Source of the DNA: a virus
IMG/VR virus record: IMGVR_UViG_3300033816_000321
Coordinates: 1 to 39,987 of that record
Direction: 5' to 3' (one strand)
DNA length: 39,987 nt
Of the stretch, positions 25,901-34,800 are shown in pieces. A program made the position numbers and the translations under genes. Below the pieces are notes generated by a model. It worked only from the letters and a program-made list of their open reading frames with translations, did not search any database and had not been told where the DNA came from. How positions within the stretch are numbered: position 1 is the first letter of the stretch; each line of letters starts with the position of its first letter.

Positions 25901-27559
25901 GAAGATCCAGCGATGGCAGCAGCAGTTGCAACTGGCAAGATAAGTCCTGAAGCATTTACTAAGATGGCTGACGAAACAAAGAAAGCAACTGTTGAGGCCA
26001 GAAAATTTGAAGCAGCATTAAAGGCTGTTCAATTTGAAGCAGATGAGTTAGCAGAAGGTGCAGCAGAACAGTTAAGCGAAAGATTTGATTTTGGATTTCT
26101 TGAAATTGAAAGAAAGGCAAGAGCAGCATTTAAGTCAATAAATAAAATGACTCCAGAAGAAATGGAGTTAAGCGTTGCTCTAGATGAAAGATCAATTGAT
26201 AAAATACAAAATACGATTGGTGATATTAATTCAAAGATTAAGTCTTATAATCGTACTCTTGATTTGATTGGTAGACAAGAAACTGCAATCACCGAAACGT
26301 ATGACCAAAAAATTGATTCTTTGAATAAACAGAGAGATGCTCTGGAATCAATAAAATCAATAAATTCATTTTTAATTTCACAACAACAAAAACAACTTGG
26401 CATTGCTAATGCATTAACACAAGGTGACATTTCTGCTGCAGCAGCAGCAGCACAAGAAATGAGAGCAGAGTCTGCACAAGAATCTTTGAATAGAATGGGT
26501 GTTGGATTAGAAACTGCAGCGACTAATTTAGAATTACAAAAACAAAGGGAATTGTCTTCAATTACAGCAGTTGTTAATGGTCAAAAATTAACTAGAAAGC
26601 AAATTGAAACAGAGATAATTACTTTAAGTGATCAAATTTATAATATTGAAGTAGTACAACTTGAGCCTTTACAAAGACAAGCAGATATAAAACGACAACT
26701 TTTATCGGACCTTGCATTCCAAATTGACAGAGAGCAAAAATCTTTACAGATTAATGGAATGACAAGACAAGAGTGGAATTTTATTCAGCAATATGTAGAG
26801 GCATCTAATAAAGAATCAAATAGCCTAAAGATTAATATAGATGGAATTGCAGCATCTTCCACTACAGCATCAGGTGCATGGGCAAGTATTCTTGCATCAA
26901 TGCAGGCTGCATCAACATTAAGTTTTAACACTCCAACAAATACGGGCACCCCATTTGGACAGGCAGGCTCAACCACAGGATCAACAACATCAACAACATC
27001 AACAACAAAAAAATCAACTGGATCAACAGTTACAGTAAAGTCTGGCAACACATTAAGTGGAATTGCATCAAAAGCAGGAGTTAGCCTTGCAAGTGTAATT
27101 AAGGCTAATCCACAAATTAAAAATCCAAGTTTGATTAAACCAGGACAGGTTATTAAGATACCAGGAAAAATGTATGGTGGCATGGTTAAGCCAATGAGTA
27201 TGGGTGGTATGGTTCCTAAGTATCTTGCTACTGGTGGACGCATAGGCTCTGATAGTGTACCAACAATGCTTACCCCTGGAGAATTCGTAATGAATAAGGG
27301 GGCGACTGCAGAGTTTGGCCCAATGTTATCAATGCTAAATGAGTCAAAATATCCATCAATGATCGGAAACAGAATGGGCGCACAGGTTCCAGTTAATAAT
27401 GTTTCAACGTCTGTAAGCGATAACTCAACGGCAGTGTATAATTATAATTTAGGCTTTAGCATTAATGGAAGTAACTCAAACGCCAATGACATTGCTAGAG
27501 TCGTAATGAGAGAAATTAAAAATGTTGATGCACAAAGAATTAGGGGGCAAAGAGTCTAA
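19958..27559 (+). CDS. Tail tape measure protein with C-terminal LysM domain
   Basis: This 2533-residue protein sets tail length and probably acts at the cell envelope during DNA entry. The N-terminal helical part and core (about residues 160-480; GKNTQWAGRQLMVGFTIPLA, VEQGQALETTISITNAFGT, LTAMKEGGINASEGANALK) match the tape measure core family (TIGR01760-like). Membrane-like segments lie near 543-578, 1209-1277 and 1462-1502. A motif of tape measure C-termini occurs twice, internally near 666-690 (NKDNVPAVLMPGEAVIP) and near the end (SDSVPTMLTPGEFVMNKG). The region between may be an insertion, about 720-1150. A GTPFGQAGS linker (2330-2338), a threonine/serine run and a LysM peptidoglycan-binding domain (2357-2404) follow. 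GAGGTGA at 19948-19954 supports the ATG. Confidence 0.95.
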   Translation: MSDVNAKIGVQIDTSQALAELKSLQRQLALFHTSVSKGSASAAAQQRNMQQNLLNSINATGKFSAQMGVVRTSTESFTNALEKNKLSMREYFRYAGGSTKTFGRLFKSEFDTIGKVAQDRVKRLQTQYIKLGRDASGAMKAISVTPTSLNMKDYGTQVALAAQKQALFNQLVKQGSTNLLNFGKNTQWAGRQLMVGFTIPLAYLGTVAGKTFMDLEAQAIRFKRVYGDIFTTTEQTNEALNNVRELAESFTKYGVAVVDTMKMAADAAAMGKTGADLTAQVAQATRLAVLGGVEQGQALETTISITNAFGTAAEDLAKKINFLNAVENQTVVSIEDLTIAIPKAGPVVKQLGGDVEDLAFFLTAMKEGGINASEGANALKSGLASLINPTKKASEMLADMGINIKAIVEGNQGNIQQTVIDFSRALDTLDPLNRARAIEQLFGKFQFSRLSTLFQNVTKDGTQAAKVLGLTTNSVEQLAIMSERELGVLEDAVGTKFKKAIEDLRLTLEPVGKTFLEAVTPIAQSVAGLLDKFNNLGDGTKKFIVIATTLVGIIGPVLLMTFGLLMNAVANGIKLFAIMRTGFLKLGGNSKILAEQTNYLSVEQLEAATVAASLNQAHNRLTQQFNIEASAVRALRQAYIDATVAAANFARANPGMMMPGKGGVPKKFARGTASVPGRGNKDNVPAVLMPGEAVIPTDIAQNPQVQPIIEALLSGKLQAFGNGTGNAQPFANSPQFQPVMDLSGPSSQVLNTNPSQVNDLLAGRSRTTETNEAFAARSAALLARMNARKNPTKSNLVFGHAVDHKQVSGAKVSEQFRQLGFGRENLYTAVGFDIPKEMNSQLNRKNSTVTAGDYRRAILDDNSLRTMTISLSKQGIPDTDALRVAKEIRTNLLKSLNSLPDSALINDKMIYSRMGNERSGIMGALAKSTDPIVSRSARTLLGAASTSAVGGSKIKTDKLKSIDDVIRAVQKTNSNPILVKKLNELKAIDPKLLIPTSLNDKGEIVAYRRPEITGGKITKNNVINGLIDGKFKSQREFLGGGRQVLKITKSMNDRFDRLISKQPQKETVAVRARGEYKVDAKGNLIPLTGQNTERKPASIQTTSRNVSDNRTTTLNPNETVVQRMRRLRGFANAPQVDPKTGRTTLGEVSQSARLSRAQLLAAVEKISLKEAKRRIAAEGKLTNAMNESTEAQKTTKQKLSEFSSKASLGIGAVSGLTIAASFAGGKLGEMAQTIMPFVFGLQGITMLLPMLANPWVAIVAAIALVGGILIKMAKDIEKARKEGVDLANAMSMTSKKLVDLSVIAGTVSASEEAARRRKNIVSGTVEGQRQFGQNVLGSEFGKQILADIQVQAKSGKSVKEISQNLANNLAVAVAQGAVTTSQARSIAAALGEELGSYEIPALVSGKLVSILGPNGENLANDPLQVTLQIQKDSMQRQADSLKTAIDGAISESTVPNVLSRLAGFGLIAGGVAATVLTAGAAAPVGAAAAATGAGLMVGGEYDANKRKAVNVKLAAAAVELGIQEVAQNQGLVDSLNKQYDIKLKSAKTEQEIKTIQDERKIALDQLNSSNAKALALLVGQRNQLGEEAFTKGIKAAADAMYKEGPMAVFKDQAIEALNKLKDSNFKAQLQIGLASGQVSPAVITKILSTAAGNKGFEASFNLLVDKQGLADAALIAELLPTDGATDTSRTLMLSYINNNSEDFDKDMQALSFLNQINPTYGITLDLKANGVQQLATATNALRQVETLPDKLTKEAVAKLAEEKPGEWKAFYDQWAILSEGKDVINKNLKVAFDVVSNDPNFKGFGASAGKNVADLIAKGGILPGPIPTGPATPPSSNKTRDTFLDDLLVKLKLFRKESVNATGGWNELLKQLGKGKTIDGFNGVVNKLSKLKVNESVLQFAEGLDAENAAKFFNKVTDKAKNGKLVLNQYGKALNQLFPTVQAGTYLRAQEKIKNENNIQIKALEILKKKGVDAATALKMLEDPAMAAAVATGKISPEAFTKMADETKKATVEARKFEAALKAVQFEADELAEGAAEQLSERFDFGFLEIERKARAAFKSINKMTPEEMELSVALDERSIDKIQNTIGDINSKIKSYNRTLDLIGRQETAITETYDQKIDSLNKQRDALESIKSINSFLISQQQKQLGIANALTQGDISAAAAAAQEMRAESAQESLNRMGVGLETAATNLELQKQRELSSITAVVNGQKLTRKQIETEIITLSDQIYNIEVVQLEPLQRQADIKRQLLSDLAFQIDREQKSLQINGMTRQEWNFIQQYVEASNKESNSLKINIDGIAASSTTASGAWASILASMQAASTLSFNTPTNTGTPFGQAGSTTGSTTSTTSTTKKSTGSTVTVKSGNTLSGIASKAGVSLASVIKANPQIKNPSLIKPGQVIKIPGKMYGGMVKPMSMGGMVPKYLATGGRIGSDSVPTMLTPGEFVMNKGATAEFGPMLSMLNESKYPSMIGNRMGAQVPVNNVSTSVSDNSTAVYNYNLGFSINGSNSNANDIARVVMREIKNVDAQRIRGQRV
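26981..27007 (+). repeat. 9-bp tandem repeat in tape measure linker
   Basis: Three exact copies of TCAACAACA encode the serine/threonine linker before the LysM domain. Such a short repeat can change copy number by slippage and alter linker length. Confidence 0.85.
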
Positions 27560-28194
27560 TGGCTACTAGTGCTTATTTGACGGGTAGACGAAGGTATACA
27601 AGACCACAGGGCATATTATGGGCAAACAACCCTGGAACGCTCTCTAATGGCCTATACGTGCCAAATGGCATAGAGGTAGGTGCAGATACAGAAGAAACAG
27701 ATGTTAATCTGTTAGACCAGTTTATCATTTTGTCTGATCACAATAGGGGTGAAATGCAATTTAATACCCAAAGAATTGAACAAAGAACAAGAACTATAAA
27801 TGGTCGTATGCGTTCATATCATATTGCAGATAAGTTGAGTATGTCTGTATCTTGGAGTATGCTTCCTTCAAGAGGATATGCAGGATTGGCTAGTTTTAAT
27901 GAAACAACAGGTATAGCACCAAGTGAAGGATCTATATCAGAATATACAGCAGACGGTGGTGCTGGTGGAGTAGAAATTCTTGATTGGTATGAAACTCACC
28001 AAGGGCCTTTTTGGATGTACCTTGCTTATGATAAGTATACAAACTTACAAGGGCAAGAATACAAGTATGATGGTTTAAACAGATACAATCAAATCATTCA
28101 AGTTTATTTTGCAGATTTCAATTATTCCGTGGTAAAGCGTGGTGCAACAAATCATGATCTTTGGAACATATCGGTAACACTGGAAGAAGTTTAA
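27559..28194 (+). CDS. Distal tail protein candidate
   Basis: This 211-residue protein lies between tape measure and tail hub, the usual place of the distal tail (Dit) protein that joins tube and tip. It starts with a basic arm (LTGRRRYTRPQGILWANNPG), has beta-rich sequence in the middle (MSVSWSMLPSRGYAGLASF), and ends HDLWNISVTLEEV. I see no diagnostic Dit motif; the call is mainly positional. It overlaps the tape measure stop by 1 nt. Confidence 0.6.
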   Translation: MATSAYLTGRRRYTRPQGILWANNPGTLSNGLYVPNGIEVGADTEETDVNLLDQFIILSDHNRGEMQFNTQRIEQRTRTINGRMRSYHIADKLSMSVSWSMLPSRGYAGLASFNETTGIAPSEGSISEYTADGGAGGVEILDWYETHQGPFWMYLAYDKYTNLQGQEYKYDGLNRYNQIIQVYFADFNYSVVKRGATNHDLWNISVTLEEV

Positions 28195-31100
28195 ATGTTT
28201 GAAAGTACTGAGTTAAAAAATCACTTTGAAACATCTGCAACAATACAAACAGAGTCCTTAGTTCTGGCTGAGTGGAATATGAATATGCCAGACAACATAT
28301 TTAAACTTGGAAATTATAGATATAGACCTCAAGAACAAAGTTCTCAATTTTTAACATTAATAAATACTTTTGATCCAGCAGATACTGGTTTATTTTATAC
28401 AGGTGCAACAGATGCAGATGTTGTTATTGATGGGGGGTTTGAGGACAATGATACACCACAAGTTTTTACCTCAACGAAAGAAAAAGTTAAACTTTTATAT
28501 TCTTTAGAAGATTGTATAAAGCCTTTTAGACCAAGGTCTGGAATTAATAAGGCAGCATTTTTTAACGGAAGATATCTAGCAAACTCTGGAAAAGATATTG
28601 CACGACGACCAAGATACTATATGCCATCTAGATATGATCAATTTAAATACTGGACTTCTTTTAGAACTGAGGGTGGTACTGAAAGAGGTATTGCAAAAAC
28701 AGTAGTTAATGGAAATTATTACATAGATGATGCCGTTCCTTTTGTTGTATATAAAAATAACGTACCAACAAATAGAATCGTAGTAAAAATGCAAACTAAT
28801 GTTGGCGATATAAATCTTGGAGATTTTACGGATATTTCTAGAACATTTGCAGATCCACTATATGGCAATGCAAATAAAACAACTCCAACAAGGTGGAAAA
28901 TTCAATACCTTGAAGGAGACAATTGGGCCGATGCATATGCTTTTAATGAAAATGATTTAAGAGAAGATGGTTCTGAAATTATTTCTAATGATGGATATAT
29001 TGAATTGCAATATGCACTAAAAAATATTCCAGATAAATTTAAAGATAATTTTGTTTTAGCAGAAACATTTTCCTCTTCAACACTATTGCCAACAGAATCA
29101 GTTGATGGATATGCATATTTAATTATTGAAAATGAAGGAGAGGCTGGAGTATTTTATGTTTGGAACTCAACAGCAGAAGAATATGAAACATTTATTCCTT
29201 CATATGGTTGGATTTTAGGAAATGAAAAAATTGACAATAAAACAAATTTTGTAACAGACCTAACATCACCACTATCTTTTACAGAAACAGCAAATGGAAA
29301 AATAGTTTATAGAGAGTTTCAAAATATTCGTGGATTAAGAATTGTTGTAGAAAAAATGAATAAGTTTGACTCTACTTTTGATTTAATTGAAATGTCACCA
29401 AGGCTTGTTGTTAATATATCTGATAAGGTTATAGAATATAATGTAAAAAAAATGCTTTCAGATTTAGGAAATTCTTCTTTGCCAGTAGGTCAGTTGTTGG
29501 CTTCAACTGGAAATCTTTCTATATTTGATGATGATCAAGCATTTAACGATAACAATAGCAATAGCATTGTTAGTAATTATATTCGTAAAAATATAAAGTT
29601 TAATTTTTATGAAAAAATATTAAATGTGAGTGGATATGATTATTGGGTACCTATTAAAACCTTATATTCAGATGGTTTTCCACAAGCAAACGTAACTGCT
29701 GGAACATTAGACTTATCTTTAAGAGATTTTTATTTCTTTTTAGAATCTATGCCAGCGCCACGAATGTTGGTTACAGAGGTATCACTTAGTTATGCTATTA
29801 CTTTAATTCTTGATTATATTGGATTTAGTAATTATATTTTTTATAGAAACACAGATGAGCCAGAAGCAATAATCCCATACTTCTTTATTGCACCAGATCA
29901 AACTGTAGCAGAAGTTTTGAATCAATTAGCGGTAGCAACACAAAGCGCAATGTTTTTTGATGAATATAATAATTTTGTTGTAATGAGTAAAAATTATATG
30001 CTACCAAAAGAAAGCGATAGGGACACCAATCTTATTTTGTCTGGATCAAATAATCAGTCTGTTAGCGGAATAATTGAAAACCAGACATCAGGAACTTTGC
30101 CTAATATTTTATCAATAGCATCTGAGGATAAAAAAGTTTATAATAATGGAAAAATTAATTATACAACTAGATACATTCAAAGATCTTATGGAAATATTCG
30201 TCAAGCAAGTATGATTGATAAAGAAAAAACTTGGATATATAAGCCAGCATTACTTTGGGAAGCATCAGGAACTGATTCAACAAAAACAATTAATGAGGTT
30301 GCATCTAGACAGTCAAAGTATGTTCTTGGTGCAATGCCAATAAACTCAGATCTATCTAATAGCATTCCAACAGTAGTTAATCATAAAATTCAAAACAATG
30401 TAATAGATCTTGGAGAAAATGTTTATTGGCTTACTAGGTATCAAGGATATTTTTATTCTAATGGAGAAATAATTAGATATGATGCTGCTCAATTTAATGT
30501 TACGCTTGCAATTTGGTATCCTGTTCAGTCAGATGGATCTCTGCTAGAGTCTTCACCACAAATTGTTTTACCTGGAAGATTAGCCCCAACTAGTTTTATT
30601 GATAATTTAGATAAAAGGGTTGCAGGTGGAGAGATTACTGAAGCGCAAAAGGGTCAAGAAATTCAGGCATGGAGAAGTTCACATAGGCAGGGTAGTAGCA
30701 ATGTCTGGATTACAAGTAATCAGGAATATCAAAATTATTTTAAATCATTGCCTTTTAATGGAAAAATATACCCTACAGGATTGGTGAGAATATATACTGT
30801 TCCTTTTTATGAAACAGTTGATGGCATTACTCGTTTACAAAATGGTTCAGTTTATGAGCACGGACGTGCACAATTTGGAACACCAATCACCACACACTCT
30901 GCAGGAATAAATTCATATTGGTCAAATAATGACTATGTGAAAGGGTGCGAAATGAAAACAGAGTACTTGTTTACAACATCGCTACTTGAGGACATATCAA
31001 TACCATCAACAACGACTGGTGCAGCAGGAATTAATAATATAAAGGCAAGACAAACATCAAGAAATGGAACTATCAAAAACTTTATGTCTTCCAGTTATTC

Positions 31101-32700
31101 AACTGAAACATTGGTTAACAGCACATTATCAACCCAGTCTGGAACAATACAGTCTTCTGCTTTGGTTATGAATGGTCCATCATTTACTACAACAGAAAAG
31201 CCCATTGATTTAGTTTCATATGTTTACAAAAATTTAAACAATGCATACAAACATTTTGGGGCCAGAGTAAGAATTATTGGAAAAATTGAAAACAATGAGA
31301 TTCGTAGTCAAACTCCAACAGGAAGCGTTACGTACTATCAAGTTGCTGGAGTAAGGCCAGATCAAAACGTAAATATTGGAGGAGGATCTGGCGGTTTGGC
31401 AGTATTGCTTAATCCAGAAACAAACAACGGCTATTATTTTGAAATTGTTGCTTTAACAGAGCAAAATGTAGAGTCATACTTAAATCTAGATAAAAATAAT
31501 AAATCTAGTATTTCAATTAACAACGTGGTATTTTATAAAATTAAAAAGAACTCTTCAAACACAGAAGCAATACCTGTAAAACTTTGGGGCGGATTGTCAA
31601 AAATAATAGTTGATGATGGTAGGTTTACAGGACAGTATAGGATGACTGGTGAAGAAAATCCAACAGTTTATGACTTGGCTGTAGAATATCAGGATATAGG
31701 AAAAATTAGAAGGTTCTTTTTGTATATCAATAATCAGTTAGTTCAGGTTGTAGATGACCCAGATCCACTTCCAGTGTATAACAATATGGCCCCATTTGTT
31801 CGTGGATCTTCTAGGGTTATGTTTGAAAATATTTATGCATTATCTGAAAACTATTCTCAAAATAGTGTTTTTACAGTTGGAGAAACTCTTTCATCAGCAT
31901 TTGGAAATAAAGAAATAAATGCTAGTGAATCTTTTAGAAGGTATGCTATGAGCGGAATTATTCAATCAACCTATCTATCTGGAATTAGTTCTCAAGAATC
32001 TCCTAAATATAATTTATATTTTGAAGAATTTGGTTCAATTATGAGAGAATGCTCATATTTTAATATTAAATATGATCGTGCATATCCCGCTCTTTATGCT
32101 CAAATATCTCCAACATTTAATAAAATAAAGGGTTATACAACATCTGGGTTTTATGCTGATTCTTATGGTGCTGAGTTTTTAATTTTTAACGCTACAGATA
32201 CAGCAATCAATCTTGACGAAACTAGCGGAAATTATTTAAGAGTTCAAGGTATTACCTTCACTCAAGATACAACCCATGAATTAACAGTTGACGAATATTT
32301 TAAAAAGCGCAGTAATTTTTCTAATCCACAGTTAACTAGTTCTTCTCAAATTATTTCTCCACTTATTGAAAAAGAAAAATTTGATAACATTAAATTAAGT
32401 AGAATGATATATGGTAATAATGATTTTACCTTAGATACTCCATATATCCAAACACATGACGATGCTGAAAATTTAATGGGATGGCTTATAGATAAGTTAA
32501 TGGTACCTAAAAAATCTATTGGGGTAAAGATTTTTACAACTCCAACTATACAACTTGGCGACATTGTTACAGTTGACTATAAGGATTCTAACAATTTGGA
32601 CCTAGTAACAAAAAATACTTCTAGGTTTATAGTATATAGTATTGATTACACAAGAAGATTAAGTGGTCCTGAGATGATGCTTTACTTGGCGGAGGTGTAA
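28195..32700 (+). CDS. Tail hub/tip protein (gp27/Tal-like) with inserted LamG-like domain
   Basis: This 1501-residue protein is probably the central tail-tip hub. Residues about 403-606 (VIEYNVKKMLSDLGN, ISLSYAITL-like segment, YFFIAPDQTVAEVLNQLAVA) resemble hub proteins of the gp27/Tal group. Residues about 1060-1220 look like a LamG/jelly-roll insertion (NNGYYFEIVAL, RRFFLYINNQLVQVVDD). The last 90 (GWLIDKLMVPKKSIGVKIFT, then TIQLGDIVTVDY) resemble the end of tip proteins. It starts directly after the preceding stop, with GGAAGAAG upstream. It is AT-rich and uses AGA heavily. I saw no lytic enzyme motif. Confidence 0.7.
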   Translation: MFESTELKNHFETSATIQTESLVLAEWNMNMPDNIFKLGNYRYRPQEQSSQFLTLINTFDPADTGLFYTGATDADVVIDGGFEDNDTPQVFTSTKEKVKLLYSLEDCIKPFRPRSGINKAAFFNGRYLANSGKDIARRPRYYMPSRYDQFKYWTSFRTEGGTERGIAKTVVNGNYYIDDAVPFVVYKNNVPTNRIVVKMQTNVGDINLGDFTDISRTFADPLYGNANKTTPTRWKIQYLEGDNWADAYAFNENDLREDGSEIISNDGYIELQYALKNIPDKFKDNFVLAETFSSSTLLPTESVDGYAYLIIENEGEAGVFYVWNSTAEEYETFIPSYGWILGNEKIDNKTNFVTDLTSPLSFTETANGKIVYREFQNIRGLRIVVEKMNKFDSTFDLIEMSPRLVVNISDKVIEYNVKKMLSDLGNSSLPVGQLLASTGNLSIFDDDQAFNDNNSNSIVSNYIRKNIKFNFYEKILNVSGYDYWVPIKTLYSDGFPQANVTAGTLDLSLRDFYFFLESMPAPRMLVTEVSLSYAITLILDYIGFSNYIFYRNTDEPEAIIPYFFIAPDQTVAEVLNQLAVATQSAMFFDEYNNFVVMSKNYMLPKESDRDTNLILSGSNNQSVSGIIENQTSGTLPNILSIASEDKKVYNNGKINYTTRYIQRSYGNIRQASMIDKEKTWIYKPALLWEASGTDSTKTINEVASRQSKYVLGAMPINSDLSNSIPTVVNHKIQNNVIDLGENVYWLTRYQGYFYSNGEIIRYDAAQFNVTLAIWYPVQSDGSLLESSPQIVLPGRLAPTSFIDNLDKRVAGGEITEAQKGQEIQAWRSSHRQGSSNVWITSNQEYQNYFKSLPFNGKIYPTGLVRIYTVPFYETVDGITRLQNGSVYEHGRAQFGTPITTHSAGINSYWSNNDYVKGCEMKTEYLFTTSLLEDISIPSTTTGAAGINNIKARQTSRNGTIKNFMSSSYSTETLVNSTLSTQSGTIQSSALVMNGPSFTTTEKPIDLVSYVYKNLNNAYKHFGARVRIIGKIENNEIRSQTPTGSVTYYQVAGVRPDQNVNIGGGSGGLAVLLNPETNNGYYFEIVALTEQNVESYLNLDKNNKSSISINNVVFYKIKKNSSNTEAIPVKLWGGLSKIIVDDGRFTGQYRMTGEENPTVYDLAVEYQDIGKIRRFFLYINNQLVQVVDDPDPLPVYNNMAPFVRGSSRVMFENIYALSENYSQNSVFTVGETLSSAFGNKEINASESFRRYAMSGIIQSTYLSGISSQESPKYNLYFEEFGSIMRECSYFNIKYDRAYPALYAQISPTFNKIKGYTTSGFYADSYGAEFLIFNATDTAINLDETSGNYLRVQGITFTQDTTHELTVDEYFKKRSNFSNPQLTSSSQIISPLIEKEKFDNIKLSRMIYGNNDFTLDTPYIQTHDDAENLMGWLIDKLMVPKKSIGVKIFTTPTIQLGDIVTVDYKDSNNLDLVTKNTSRFIVYSIDYTRRLSGPEMMLYLAEV

Positions 32701-32701
32701 T

Positions 32702-33658
32702 ATGGGTGCTTATGATGATGGAGGAATGACTAGAGCCATTGCTGCTGCTAAGGCTGCTGGGATTCCAACACAAAGTGCAGGTACCCCATTTGGTCAAGCA
32801 GGTTCAGGTGCTCCAATTAAAGTAACCGTTGAAAGAGGCGATACTCTATCATCTATTGCAAAAGAGAACAATACAACGGTTAAGGCAATCCTTGCTGCTA
32901 ACCCAAAATTTACTGAAGATCCAAAGTATAAAGGTGGCAATACGATATTTGCTGGAACAACCGTAAAGATTCCACCAAAGGCTTCAAAGCCTTCTACTGT
33001 TTCGGCTGCCCCAACACCAACATCAACACCAACATCAACTTATTCTCCAGGAGACTTTAGAAAAGCAGAAGAAAAATCTAACGAACCATTTTATGAGTCA
33101 CAAAAAGTAGAAGATGTAAAAGAAGTTTATCTTGTGCCAAAGAATTTTATACCAAACATAACACCTACCCCACTCACTCCATCAACAATATCTGCAACTG
33201 TGGCAACACCACCACCGCCTCCAGTTAAAACTGCAACTCTTGATATTATTTTATTTGATGACGAAGCAACCACTGTAGATACTATGGCAGATTTAATATT
33301 TGAAAATATTGGAGGGCAAGAATTAATCAATATTACAAGATCTGACATTGTTAATGGTCAAAAAATATCCTATCAACCTATAAAAAACCTATCATCTATA
33401 CAACAAAGATATAATCCAAACAACATCCTTAGTCTTCAACAAACCGCAGATAAATATTTTGCTGGTTTTTCAATAAAATTAGAGGATAAAATTCCAAATG
33501 AGGGCAATGGGGCAAATGGAGAAAATGTCTATATTGAAGAGGGTACTGGCGATTTAATTATTGAGTTTGTTAATATAAACAATGATGAGCAAATTGAGGT
33601 ACAAATTACCTCAGATGGTACAATATATGAAGCGAATCTTGGAGAAATAAACTCATGA
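32702..33658 (+). CDS. LysM-containing tail-tip protein
   Basis: This encodes 318 residues. Residues 27-35 are GTPFGQAGS, the same linker found before the LysM domain of the tape measure. Residues about 40-91 form a LysM domain (VERGDTLSSIAKENNTTVKA, ILAANPKF, VKIPPK). A proline/threonine/serine linker follows (about 95-120). The C-terminal region (about 170-318) has no recognised domain and is acidic near the end. LysM domains bind peptidoglycan, so a cell-wall contact role at the tail tip is likely. It lies directly after the hub gene and its stop overlaps the next start (ATGA). Confidence 0.8.
   Translation: MGAYDDGGMTRAIAAAKAAGIPTQSAGTPFGQAGSGAPIKVTVERGDTLSSIAKENNTTVKAILAANPKFTEDPKYKGGNTIFAGTTVKIPPKASKPSTVSAAPTPTSTPTSTYSPGDFRKAEEKSNEPFYESQKVEDVKEVYLVPKNFIPNITPTPLTPSTISATVATPPPPPVKTATLDIILFDDEATTVDTMADLIFENIGGQELINITRSDIVNGQKISYQPIKNLSSIQQRYNPNNILSLQQTADKYFAGFSIKLEDKIPNEGNGANGENVYIEEGTGDLIIEFVNINNDEQIEVQITSDGTIYEANLGEINS
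33015..33038 (+). repeat. 12-bp tandem repeat in LysM protein linker
   Basis: Two exact copies of CACCAACATCAA encode the proline/threonine/serine linker after the LysM domain. Confidence 0.8.
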
Positions 33659-34800
33659 TAACTAATACTGGTAAAACCATTATTGCAAAATATTTGCTTG
33701 GACAAGCGCCAGCATATGCTTCATATCTTGCTATTGGTTGCGGGGCTACACCATTGACTACTGGAGATCCACTTGGAAACTATTCAACAAAACAAAATTT
33801 AGATTTTGAAATGTTTCGTGTTCCAATATCTTCAAGAGGTTTTGTAAATGAAAATGGGTTAGATAAAATTGTTTTAACTGCAGAGTTACCAACAGAAGAA
33901 AGATATGAAATTTCTGAAATTGGAATTTATTCTGCTGGATCAAACCCTTCTGCAGGTGCCTATGATAGTAAAACTGTGTTTGCTTTTACGCAAACTGAAA
34001 ACTGGCAGCACCATACAACAGAATCAGCGGTAGCAATCAATACGTTTTCTGCTGCACTAGACGCACCAGAATATGACAATATTATTTCAGTTGCAGATAG
34101 CGTATTTCAAACAAGCGGAGACAACCCAATATTTTTTAAATCTCCAAGAATTGAAAGATACGAAAGACCAAGATTTTTAAATAATGTTATTTTAATACAA
34201 GGCGATGATTCTGATATTACAATTAATGAAGAAAGTGGGGCAGCGCAGGATCATTTCGTAATAGAGCCTGGATCAAATCACATACATTTAACTGGTGCTA
34301 ATATTGATTTTACAAGAAACTCTCCAACAGATGAGTTACGCTTAGCCTTTTCATTAATAAGTAAAGATGGTGCGTCTGCAACAACTCCAGAAAATGTAAG
34401 AATAATGGTTGAGTTTGCATCAACAGAAACAGAAACTGCAGAATATGCTAGATTTGAAGCAGAAGTTGTTGATGATAGTAGTGGTGGAGCCTATGATTTT
34501 TCTACAGATAGGTATTTTGTAGTAACAAAACAACTTCAAGAATTATATACAAGTGCTAATTTTACATGGAATGCTGTTACAGTGGTAAAAATATATGCTT
34601 GTGTTATTGATGCAGGAGTTCCGTCCAATAACTATTATGTAGCATTAGATGCAATGAGATTAGAAAATATTGCCACAATTAATCCACTTTATGGTTTAAC
34701 TGGGTACTCAGTAATTCAAAATATAGATGCATCAACTATTGTAAAAAGTCCTAATACTAGTAATTATATTGAATTTAGATTTTCAGTTGGTGTAACATAA
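33655..34800 (+). CDS. Minor tail/baseplate protein
   Basis: This encodes 381 residues. The N-terminus (GKTIIAKYLLGQAPAYASYL, then AIGCGATPL) with YEISEIGIYSAG near residue 85 resembles the start of some phage tail-tip and fibre-attachment proteins. The middle and C-terminus are beta-rich (about 180-381) and may be a jelly-roll domain. The exact role is unknown. It is in the tip operon, overlapping its neighbours by 4 nt and 1 nt. Confidence 0.65.
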   Translation: MITNTGKTIIAKYLLGQAPAYASYLAIGCGATPLTTGDPLGNYSTKQNLDFEMFRVPISSRGFVNENGLDKIVLTAELPTEERYEISEIGIYSAGSNPSAGAYDSKTVFAFTQTENWQHHTTESAVAINTFSAALDAPEYDNIISVADSVFQTSGDNPIFFKSPRIERYERPRFLNNVILIQGDDSDITINEESGAAQDHFVIEPGSNHIHLTGANIDFTRNSPTDELRLAFSLISKDGASATTPENVRIMVEFASTETETAEYARFEAEVVDDSSGGAYDFSTDRYFVVTKQLQELYTSANFTWNAVTVVKIYACVIDAGVPSNNYYVALDAMRLENIATINPLYGLTGYSVIQNIDASTIVKSPNTSNYIEFRFSVGVT

